A stretch of DNA of 34,431 nucleotides, taken from contig JAEEHZ010000238.1 in NCBI GenBank assembly GCA_016281115.1, forward strand, positions 1 through 34,431, written 5' to 3'. The position numbers and the translations under genes are program-made. The stretch comes from Clostridiaceae bacterium (GTDB lineage: Bacteria; Bacillota; Clostridia; Oscillospirales; Acutalibacteraceae). How positions within the stretch are numbered: the first letter of the stretch is position 1; every line of letters begins with the position of its first letter. Below, piece by piece: positions 19,001-26,280 of the stretch. The notes below the pieces were generated by a model. It searched no databases and had not been told where the DNA came from. It saw only the letters and a list, made by a program, of their open reading frames with translations.

Positions 19001-20515
19001 TTATAAATTTAAATTTATTAAATCAAGCTTATTACACCTCGAGAGAAAAGGTGTAATAAGTTTAATTATCTTGTTTATACCGCCCTGTGAATTACTCTCT
19101 ATATTCAAGGGCATTATCGGGTCGTGAACGCTTAGCCTTAAAAGACACCAACCGTCGCCGTTGTCTTTGTCAAATGAGAGGCGCACGCCCTCATAATTGT
19201 CGGGTACTATTGCAATACCGTTTTCACGGGCATATTGTTCAAGCTCTTTTAGAACAGAGTCGCCGTAAGCTTTAAAGTCTTTGTCAAGGATTTTAAGACG
19301 GTATTCTTCGGCTTCCAAAGGTTCCTTAAGCTTTGATAAAACACTGTTTAAGCTTAGCCCCTGCTTTTTAAGCTTCACGGCTTTAATGATTATCTTTGTG
19401 CAAAGATAAGCTCCGTCATCGAGAAAATAATTCTCCGACATTGCGGCGTGTCCCGACGTTTCTATCGCAAGCGGTGCGCAGATGCCTTCTTTGTTCAGGC
19501 GCAACGCCTCGTTAATGACGTTTTTGTAGCCGCGTTTAAATCTGCGGTGCCGTCCGCCAAGCTCTTTTTCGATAAACTCCGTAACACCGTCTGAGGTTAT
19601 TGAGTCGGTGACGACAGTCCCGCCCGGAGCATCTTCAAGTGCGATAGCAGATGCAAGGGCAACAAGTCTGTTTCGGCTTATCTCTTTTCCCGTGCTGTCC
19701 ACTGCAGCTCCTCGGTCTACATCTGTATCGAATATAACACCCAAATCGCATTTGTTACCTATAACCGCTGAGGATATTGCTTTCATAGCGTCTTTGTTCT
19801 CGGGATTCGGAACGTGATTGGGAAACATTCCGTCAGGCTCCAAAAACTGTGAGGCGCTTATATCAGCTCCCAAAGGCTCAAGCACCTTATCGGCGTAAAA
19901 ACCGCCTGCACCGTTGCCTGCGTCTACTGCTATTTTAAATCCTTTAAGAGGATGAGAATAGTCTTCGTTGTTAATTCCTCTGCAAATGATATCACGCAAG
20001 TGCTTTGAATAATCGGACATATAATCGGTAATAATTATTTCGCCGCTGTTTGACAACATGGGAGATCTGTCTGCAATTGCCAAATCAAGAATAGATGTAA
20101 TATCGGTGCCTTCAAGACCGCCGTTTCGGGTAAAGAACTTTAGACCGTTACGGTAATATGGGTGATGGCTTGCCGTTATCATAACCGCACCGTCACATTT
20201 CAGGTCAAGCGTTGTCATAAACATTGAGGGAGTGGATGCAAGCCCGCAGTTAAGCACCTTTGTGCCGTAGCTTTTAAGGCTTTCGGAGCAGATATTAAGT
20301 ATATGCTCCCCTGTTATTCTTGAATCACGACCGACGGAAACAGTCAAAGCCTCAACGCTTTTGTTCCGTTTTGTTCCGAGCCACAGCGCAAAAGCAGAGA
20401 TGATTCTATGTATTGCTTCATCGCTTAAATTAAACTCTTGTCCTTCAATGCCTTTAACGGCAACACCGCGAATGTCTGTTCCGCTTTTAAGATCATAGAA
20501 AAATTCTTTATTCAT
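19001..20515 (-). CDS. Phosphomannomutase/phosphoglucomutase (alpha-D-phosphohexomutase)
   Basis: 'DLKSGTDIRGVAVKG', 'VSVGRDSRITGEHIL', 'GAVMITASHHPYYRNGLKFF' (TASHHP active-site variant), 'VIFDTDVDRGAAVD', 'LAIETSGHAAM'. Confidence 0.9.
   Translation of the reverse strand: MNKEFFYDLKSGTDIRGVAVKGIEGQEFNLSDEAIHRIISAFALWLGTKRNKSVEALTVSVGRDSRITGEHILNICSESLKSYGTKVLNCGLASTPSMFMTTLDLKCDGAVMITASHHPYYRNGLKFFTRNGGLEGTDITSILDLAIADRSPMLSNSGEIIITDYMSDYSKHLRDIICRGINNEDYSHPLKGFKIAVDAGNGAGGFYADKVLEPLGADISASQFLEPDGMFPNHVPNPENKDAMKAISSAVIGNKCDLGVIFDTDVDRGAAVDSTGKEISRNRLVALASAIALEDAPGGTVVTDSITSDGVTEFIEKELGGRHRRFKRGYKNVINEALRLNKEGICAPLAIETSGHAAMSENYFLDDGAYLCTKIIIKAVKLKKQGLSLNSVLSKLKEPLEAEEYRLKILDKDFKAYGDSVLKELEQYARENGIAIVPDNYEGVRLSFDKDNGDGWCLLRLSVHDPIMPLNIESNSQGGINKIIKLITPFLSRCNKLDLINLNL
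19028..19060 (-). promoter_or_regulatory. Stem-loop within the 3' end of the phosphohexomutase CDS
   Basis: CTTATTACACCT (19028-19039) / AGGTGTAATAAG (19049-19060), perfect 12-bp inverted repeat about 45 nt upstream of the next gene's start at 18983. Confidence 0.6.
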
Positions 20516-20608
20516 AAAACAGTGACACCCCGCAGCAGTTGTAATTAACGCTGATGTCTTTTAGGAAAATAAAAGATGCTTGCGTAACACCTATACATCA
20601 TTGGGGTT

Positions 20609-20637
20609 ATTATATCATTATTTTTTTGAAATGTCTA
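20609..20637 (-). promoter_or_regulatory. Sigma-A-type promoter for the phosphohexomutase
   Basis: On the - strand: TAGACA, 17-bp spacer, TATAAT (perfect -10), about 95 nt upstream of the start. Confidence 0.65.
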
Positions 20638-20695
20638 TATTTCACACAGATATTTTTGATAAAAAATTAAAAAATAAATTGGGAGGTTGATAGCA

Positions 20696-21364
20696 TTGAA
20701 CATAATTGAACTTAAAAACGTAAGTAAAGTATATAAAATGGGCAAAACGACTTTAAACGCATTGTCGGATATCAGTGTTAATGTAAAAAGCGGAGACTTT
20801 ATTGCAATAATAGGAAAGTCGGGCTCGGGAAAATCCACACTTATGAATATACTCGGATGCCTTGATGTGCCGACAAGCGGAGAATACTATTTATGCGGAG
20901 AAAATGTGGGAAAAATGACAGAAAATCATTTGTCTGATATACGAAACAGAAAAATAGGGTTTATTTTCCAAAATTTTAATCTTATTACTACAATGTCCGC
21001 ATATGAAAATGTTGAGCTTCCTCTGATATACAGAGGCGTTAGTCCTGTGCTGAGAAAAAGCATCGTTACAAAAGCGCTCAAAAGTGTGGGGCTGTCTTCA
21101 AGACTTGATCATAAGCCAAGCGAGCTTTCGGGCGGTCAGCAGCAGCGTGTGGCAATAGCAAGAGCATTGGCGCTGAGTCCTCAAATAATTCTTGCAGATG
21201 AGCCTACGGGAAATCTTGACACAGGCTCAGGCGAAGATGTAATGAATTTGCTTTCCGAGCTAAATGAACAGGGTAAAACCGTTATTTTAATAACACACGA
21301 TAACGGGGTTGCAAACAAAGCCAAAACAAAAATAGAGATCAGCGACGGAAAAATCGTAAGCTGA
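20696..21364 (+). CDS. ABC transporter ATP-binding protein (MacB/LolD-like)
   Basis: Walker A 'GKSGSGKST', 'FQNFNLITTMSAYENVELPLIYRG', signature 'LSGGQQQRVAIARAL', Walker B 'IILADEPTGNLD'. TTG 20696 preferred, with RBS GGGAGG. Confidence 0.9.
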   Translation: MNIIELKNVSKVYKMGKTTLNALSDISVNVKSGDFIAIIGKSGSGKSTLMNILGCLDVPTSGEYYLCGENVGKMTENHLSDIRNRKIGFIFQNFNLITTMSAYENVELPLIYRGVSPVLRKSIVTKALKSVGLSSRLDHKPSELSGGQQQRVAIARALALSPQIILADEPTGNLDTGSGEDVMNLLSELNEQGKTVILITHDNGVANKAKTKIEISDGKIVS

Positions 21365-21383
21365 GCCGCATATAATAAATATA

Positions 21384-21417
21384 CGCAAAAGCAGAGTAGT
21401 GCTAATCCGCTTTTGCG
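21384..21417 (+). terminator. Stem-loop after the ABC ATPase gene
   Basis: CGCAAAAGC / GCTTTTGCG perfect 9-bp stem 20 nt after the stop; weak U-tract. Confidence 0.45.
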
Positions 21418-21448
21418 CTGTGTACATATGTTTGTATTAAACGTCGTA

Positions 21449-21477
21449 TTGACATATCAATTTATTTGAAGTAAAAT
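21449..21477 (+). promoter_or_regulatory. Sigma-A-type promoter for the antiporter
   Basis: TTGACA (21449-21454), 17-bp spacer, TAAAAT (21472-21477), 33 nt before the CDS. Confidence 0.65.
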
Positions 21478-21510
21478 ACCCAAAGATATTTATTTGGCAG
21501 GTGGATTTTA

Positions 21511-22434
21511 TTGCTTAAATATTTGTTGCTTCTTATCGGTTTCTTTTTGTTAATAAAAGGTGCCGATGTTTTTGTAGAGGGAAGCGCTTCAGTTGCCGGA
21601 CTGTTAAAAATTCCCTCACTTTTGATTGGACTTACGGTGGTTTCTATGGGAACAAGTGCGCCTGAGGCAGCGGTAAGCATTACGGCTGCACTTGATAACA
21701 GCGAGGCAATTGCGGTCAGTAATGTTATAGGTTCAAATATTTTTAATATACTCATTGTGGCGGGCGCCTGCGCGCTTATAAAGCCCGTTGTTGTTAATTC
21801 TTCCATAATCAAACGCGACCTGCCGTTTTGTATAGGCGCAACACTGGCAGTTCTTATTCTGTCTTTAAATAAAGCATTTTCGAGAATAGACGGTATAATT
21901 ATGCTTTTGCTCTTCATTGTCTATATGGTAATGATGGTAGTATCCGGTATCCGCTCAAAGAAAGATTCAGACGAAGAATATAAAATTATGTCGCCTGTAA
22001 AAAGTGTGATCTATATTGTTATAGGTATAGCGGCTGTTATACTCGGCGGTAATCTGGTAGTTGACAATTCCGTTCTCATTGCCCAAAGCTTTGGCGTAAG
22101 CGAAACGATTATAGGGCTTACGATAATATCTGTGGGAACATCTCTGCCGGAGCTCGTTACAAGTATTGTTGCCACACGCAAGGGGCAAACCGATATTGCT
22201 TTAGGCAACGCGATCGGCTCGTGCATATTCAATGTTGTATTTATTCTTGGAGCGTCTTCGGCTATTAAGCCTATCGCATTTGAGCTTAATTCGGTGTTTG
22301 ATATAGCCGTATCTCTTGCCGTTTTGATTTTGGCGCTTGCGTTTACGGTAAAAGACAAAAAGCTTAACCGTTTTCAGGGAGCAATATTCTTGTTTGCATA
22401 TATAGCTTATCTTGTGTTTATATTTGTGAGATGA
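21511..22434 (+). CDS. Calcium/sodium antiporter (CaCA family, YrbG-like)
   Basis: Two inverted repeats with 'VSMGTSAPEAAVSITAALDNSEAIAVSNVIGSNIFNI' and 'ISVGTSLPELVTSIVATRKGQTDIALGNAIGSCIFNV' (alpha-1/alpha-2 signatures). Confidence 0.92.
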   Translation: MLKYLLLLIGFFLLIKGADVFVEGSASVAGLLKIPSLLIGLTVVSMGTSAPEAAVSITAALDNSEAIAVSNVIGSNIFNILIVAGACALIKPVVVNSSIIKRDLPFCIGATLAVLILSLNKAFSRIDGIIMLLLFIVYMVMMVVSGIRSKKDSDEEYKIMSPVKSVIYIVIGIAAVILGGNLVVDNSVLIAQSFGVSETIIGLTIISVGTSLPELVTSIVATRKGQTDIALGNAIGSCIFNVVFILGASSAIKPIAFELNSVFDIAVSLAVLILALAFTVKDKKLNRFQGAIFLFAYIAYLVFIFVR

Positions 22435-23793
22435 TCATATTGTAAGTGTACCGTTTTCGTCTTTAAGAAGGATATAAATATTTTCTTCTTCGCCCGTTGC
22501 GGCGTTGATATAAACAAGCACCTTATCGTCATTTTCACCGTCACACAAGAATTCGTAACAAAGCACCTCGTTTTCTCCGTCTGTGGGGATAAGCGCGGTG
22601 TTTTCTTCTTTTATTGTTAGCAGATCGCTCACATTTTCTTTTGCCTGACCTAAGGTTATGGTGTTCTTATCAAGTTTTCTTGTCTTGTGGTTCATAATAT
22701 AACCCGTTGCACCGAACGAGACTATCTCACCTGTATCTACGGCTACACCGACTTTAATAAGGTCTGTATAACACACAACATCGTCCTGTACATATGAAAA
22801 ATTGAATGTGGCAACAGAGTCCGAAATATAGCCGTAGCTTGATTTCATATTGTCAAACTTTTTTTGCTTTAAATATGCCTGCGCTTTTTTCAGGGCTGAG
22901 TCATAGTCATATACAGAGTCCCCGTGAGTGACCGTTTTGTGGAACGATTCTATAAATCCTCCCTGCTTGCATATGCTTATATTTGTTGTACCGTCTTTTG
23001 TTGTAAAGCAATAGAGAGGAGTATTGTTTAAGGTCTCGTTTGCAAATTTCAGCTCGTTTTCGTCAATATTTAAAAATACAGCACCCAAATAGCGAGCTTC
23101 GTTTATTGTGTATTCACGCTGGTTTTTGGACATTTCCGCAGTTTTGTGCAAAATGTGGTCGGAAAACGGTCCGTCGTAAATAAGCGTGGGGTAATTTGTG
23201 AACTCACTGCTTATATTTCTGAATGTGCCGTCAAGTGTAAAACCTTCGGTTATGTTTTCGGAAAGATTTCCCTGAGGAACAAGCGAGAGCATAATATCAC
23301 CCCCGTAGTTTGTATAAAAATATGCGGTGTCTTCTACGCTCGCGGCAAGCTGCTTGCTGTAATTCCTCAGCGAATTGAGCATTTCTTCGTCACTGTCGTT
23401 TATCGAATCAAAAGACATGGATTTGTTTTGAAGATATTGGGCTATATCGCTTATCTGCGATAAATATTTTTGAATAATCTGTTCATCACTCAGCGTTACA
23501 GGCAAAAGACTCAGTGCGTCTTTTGCCTCTTGCGCCGATACAGCTAATTTTGTGTATATCTTGTTTTTCGCACTCTCGCTTTTAACGTACATACCCTTTG
23601 TGAGCGTGTTTGCAAGATCGGTCAGGTGATCCGAAAGCCTGTTGAGTGCGTTTTTGTATGTGTTCTCGACCGATGATTTATATTTTTGTACCATATTATA
23701 ACCTATTGCAGCGGCAGACAGCATTAGTATAACTGCAATCAAGCTGAAGCTTATTATGCGTATAAAAGCTCTTTTTGAAATTGGCTTGTTCAT
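22435..23793 (-). CDS. ypeB: Germination protein YpeB
   Basis: N-terminal TM, 'YKNALNRLSDHLTDLANTLTKGMYVKSESAK', C-terminal PepSY-like repeats ('YDYDSALKKAQAYLKQKKFDNMKSSYGYISDSVATFNFSYVQDDVVCYTDLIKVGVAVDTGEIVSFGATGYIMNH'). Confidence 0.85.
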   Translation of the reverse strand: MNKPISKRAFIRIISFSLIAVILMLSAAAIGYNMVQKYKSSVENTYKNALNRLSDHLTDLANTLTKGMYVKSESAKNKIYTKLAVSAQEAKDALSLLPVTLSDEQIIQKYLSQISDIAQYLQNKSMSFDSINDSDEEMLNSLRNYSKQLAASVEDTAYFYTNYGGDIMLSLVPQGNLSENITEGFTLDGTFRNISSEFTNYPTLIYDGPFSDHILHKTAEMSKNQREYTINEARYLGAVFLNIDENELKFANETLNNTPLYCFTTKDGTTNISICKQGGFIESFHKTVTHGDSVYDYDSALKKAQAYLKQKKFDNMKSSYGYISDSVATFNFSYVQDDVVCYTDLIKVGVAVDTGEIVSFGATGYIMNHKTRKLDKNTITLGQAKENVSDLLTIKEENTALIPTDGENEVLCYEFLCDGENDDKVLVYINAATGEEENIYILLKDENGTLTI

Positions 23794-23924
23794 ATAAAAT
23801 CTCCTTTATTAAGCCTTTTTGCTATTTTTTCGCAAAAACCTTCAATTATGCATAGCTTTGCCATTAAAACAGAAATAAACCATAAAGGAATGATACAAAA
23901 ACGCCTTTTTATCATTATACAAAG

Positions 23925-23951
23925 AAAAAACCTGCCGGCTTCATCGACAGG
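23925..23951 (-). terminator. Second (distal) terminator downstream of tRNA-Arg
   Basis: On the - strand: CCTGTCG-loop-CGGCAGG (one G-U) followed by TTTTTT. Confidence 0.6.
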
Positions 23952-24001
23952 ATTCTTGTTTAGAGATTACCTAATGAATATGCAAAAGCCTTATCGCAGG
24001 C

Positions 24002-24036
24002 AAAAAAATCCGCGCTCAGAAAAATCTCTAAGCGCG
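24002..24036 (-). terminator. Rho-independent terminator of tRNA-Arg
   Basis: On the - strand: CGCGCTTAGAGA-TTTT-TCTGAGCGCG followed by GATTTTTTT. Confidence 0.8.
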
Positions 24037-24059
24037 AATTGGGTACGGTGTCCCGCCGC

Positions 24060-24136
24060 TGGCGCGCCAAAAGGGATTCGAACCCCCGACCTTTCGCTTA
24101 GGAGGCGAACGCTCTATCCTGCTGAGCTATTGGCGC
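24060..24136 (-). tRNA. tRNA-Arg (anticodon CCT)
   Basis: GCGCCAATAGCTCAGCAGGATAGAGCGTTCGCCTCCTAAGCGAAAGGTCGGGGGTTCGAATCCCTTTTGGCGCGCCA: cloverleaf with GCGCCAA/TTGGCGC acceptor, CTCCTAA anticodon loop, GGTTCGAATCC T-arm, encoded CCA. Confidence 0.95.
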
Positions 24137-24227
24137 ATAAATCATTACGTTCGGTATTTTATACCAAACTGCTTTTTTTGTCAAGCGGAAAAGGAATTTG
24201 CAACGTATAGAGTGTTACTTAAAATGA

Positions 24228-24280
24228 TTCTCCGCACATCCGCTTTTGTATGTGTTTCATCAAAACGGATATACGGAGAA
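24228..24280. terminator. Extended imperfect stem-loop between spoVAD and the tRNA gene
   Basis: TTCTCCGCACATCCGCTTTTG / CAAAACGGATATACGGAGAA near-complementary arms just downstream of spoVAD. Confidence 0.5.
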
Positions 24281-24299
24281 ATACATTTTTAATTAATAA

Positions 24300-25322
24300 T
24301 CAGATACCGATTTCCACAAGGTGGGCGATAGATGGTATGCTTTCACCCTGAAGACTTGCGGTCGGGGACATTAGTGCGCCTGTGGCAACAAACAGTATTT
24401 TCCTTAGTTTTCCTGCCTGCATATTTTTGAGAATATATGAACAAAGCACGGAAGCGCTGCATCCGCAGCCTGAACCGCCGGAGTGTGTATCCTGTGTTTT
24501 GTCATCAAATATAAGCAGTCCGCAGTCTTTGTGGATTTTTGTGATATCTATATTTTCTCTTTCCAAAAGCTCGTAGAGAAGCTTTGTTCCTACCAGCCCC
24601 AAGTCTCCCGTAAAGATCGCATCGTATTCCTCGGGGCGTGTATTTGTGTCGTCAAAGAAGCACTTAATTGTGTCCGCCGCGGCAGGAGCCATCGCGGCGC
24701 CCATATTTGCGGCGTCTTTTATTCCCATATCAATAATTTTTCCGATAGTTACGCGGGATACGGAAGCATTGTTATTTCCGGCTGCCTTTTTTGATGATGT
24801 CAGTATAACACAGCCGCTTCCCGTTACCGTCCATTGGGCGGTTTGGGCGCGTTGCCCGCCGTATTCGAGAGGATAACGGTATTGCCGTTCTGCCGAGCAA
24901 AAGTGGGATGAAGTCAGCGCCGCCGCCGTAATTGCCGCTCCGCTTTCCACAAACACGCTTGCCATTGCCATACCTTGTGCCATTGTTGAGCAGGCACCGT
25001 ATTGCCCCAGATAAGGCACGCCGTAATCACGCATTGCGTACCCCGACGAAATACACTGGTTAAGCAAATCTCCCGCAAAAATGCAGTTACATTCCTTAAG
25101 CTCAAATCCGGCTCTTTTGAGGGCTAAATAAAGCGCCTCTTTTTGGAACATACTTTCCGCCTTTTCCCACGATTCCTGTCCGAAACGGGTATCGTATTCG
25201 ATTTTATCAAAGTATTCTTTCAACGGTCCTTCGGATTCTTTTTTTCCGACAATAGAACCAAATCCCGCAATTATCGGCTTGTCCGTAAATTCCAATGTAT
25301 AGTTTCCGATTCTGTTTATCAT
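24300..25322 (-). CDS. spoVAD: Stage V sporulation protein AD (thiolase-fold)
   Basis: 'MINRIGNYTLEFTDKPIIAGFGSIVGKKESEGPLKEYFD', 'IFAGDLLNQCISSGYAMRDYGVPYLGQYGACSTMAQGMAMASVFVESG', 'DTHSGGSGCGCSASVLCSYIL'. Start set at ATG 25322 with RBS AAAGGATG. Confidence 0.92.
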   Translation of the reverse strand: MINRIGNYTLEFTDKPIIAGFGSIVGKKESEGPLKEYFDKIEYDTRFGQESWEKAESMFQKEALYLALKRAGFELKECNCIFAGDLLNQCISSGYAMRDYGVPYLGQYGACSTMAQGMAMASVFVESGAAITAAALTSSHFCSAERQYRYPLEYGGQRAQTAQWTVTGSGCVILTSSKKAAGNNNASVSRVTIGKIIDMGIKDAANMGAAMAPAAADTIKCFFDDTNTRPEEYDAIFTGDLGLVGTKLLYELLERENIDITKIHKDCGLLIFDDKTQDTHSGGSGCGCSASVLCSYILKNMQAGKLRKILFVATGALMSPTASLQGESIPSIAHLVEIGI

Positions 25323-25538
25323 AAAAATAACGCATCCTTTCAAATCTATTATTTGAAAGAACACGTATATTATTCCGTTTTTACAAAAATGTTAATTGCC
25401 GCTAAACTTCACTTCATCTTGTTGCAGGCTAACACTTTCGCCGCTGCAACAGAATAATGGCTTTCATAGCAAAAAATGATACAATCAGATTGCCGAAAAC
25501 GAAGCAGGGGGATGCCGTCCACCCGCTGGGGGGCGCAG

Positions 25539-25658
25539 CCACCCGGGTGGTCGCGAAAGGGATTCCAAAGGGAAAACCGTCGATAGGTTGTCCCTTTGGC
25601 GCATTTTGCCTACTTTGTTGCGAGACAAAGTAGGTGCCTGCCCGGCACGAGGGCAAAA
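25539..25658. repeat. GC-rich structured intergenic element with several inverted repeats
   Basis: CCACCCGGGTGG palindrome (25539-25550); CCAAAGGGA/TCCCTTTGG (25565-25573/25591-25599); CCTACTTTGT/ACAAAGTAGG (25609-25618/25625-25634); GTGCC/GGCAC (25634-25638/25644-25648); TTTTGCC/GGCAAAA (25604-25610/25652-25658). Confidence 0.65.
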
Positions 25659-25755
25659 CTCAGTGTCAAACTAAATCATCAAATTTCCGCCTTATCAATC
25701 AGCTGTGACGAAGGCGAACAATATTCACCGCTGCATTCAGCCTGCGTCAGCGAAT

Positions 25756-26241
25756 TTAGTTGTCCGTCACAGCCGCACAAAATTCTTTTATTTTGCGGTC
25801 GTTTTCTTCGCTCGGTTTTAGCATTGGGTCAATAAGGATAAGTGTATGATCCAATTTATCTGTATTAAGACATACCTTTAGCTTTTCAAAGGCTTTTTCT
25901 GCGCCTGAGCCGCTCTGGCACGCAAATGCAAAAATATGTTTGTCGCTTATATCATTTTCTTTAATAAACGTGCGTATAGGCGGGGCAATATTGCCGGCCC
26001 ATATGGGAAAACCAAATATCACATTATCATATTTGTCACTGTTAAAGCTGTACGCTTCAAGCTCAGGCGTTTCCGCCATGATCGCGCTTTTTCCGCCGTA
26101 AAGAAATTTTTTAAATCCTTTGTCGGGGTAAGTCTTTTTGGGATAGATACGTAACATATCCGCCCCGGTGATTTCGGCAATTCTTTTTGCTGTGTAATCG
26201 GTATTTCCTTCCAGTGAATAATATACAATTACAGTTTTCAT
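25756..26241 (-). CDS. Flavodoxin family protein
   Basis: 'MKTVIVYYSLEGNTDYTAKRIAEITGADMLRIYPKKTYPDKGFKKFLYGGKSAIM...VIFGFPIWAGNIAPPIRTFI'. ATG 26241 with RBS GGGAG. Confidence 0.88.
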   Translation of the reverse strand: MKTVIVYYSLEGNTDYTAKRIAEITGADMLRIYPKKTYPDKGFKKFLYGGKSAIMAETPELEAYSFNSDKYDNVIFGFPIWAGNIAPPIRTFIKENDISDKHIFAFACQSGSGAEKAFEKLKVCLNTDKLDHTLILIDPMLKPSEENDRKIKEFCAAVTDN

Positions 26242-26280
26242 ATTATGTCTCCCAAAACCGCTCATTATAACGCAAATATT

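Noticed and set aside
24060-24136. tRNA as an integration site for a mobile element
   Set aside because: No integrase, duplicated tRNA 3' end, or phage/ICE genes seen within the window.
23848-24210. + strand ORF encoding '...GAPKGIRTPDLSLRRRTLYPAELLAHKS...'
   Set aside because: This peptide is the antisense translation of the tRNA-Arg gene at 24060-24136, a well-known source of spurious annotated proteins.
25429-25656. 75-aa - strand ORF (and the + strand ORF 25596-25835) through the intergenic block
   Set aside because: Better explained as spurious translations of the palindromic repeat; no RBS and low-complexity Pro/Arg/Gly composition.
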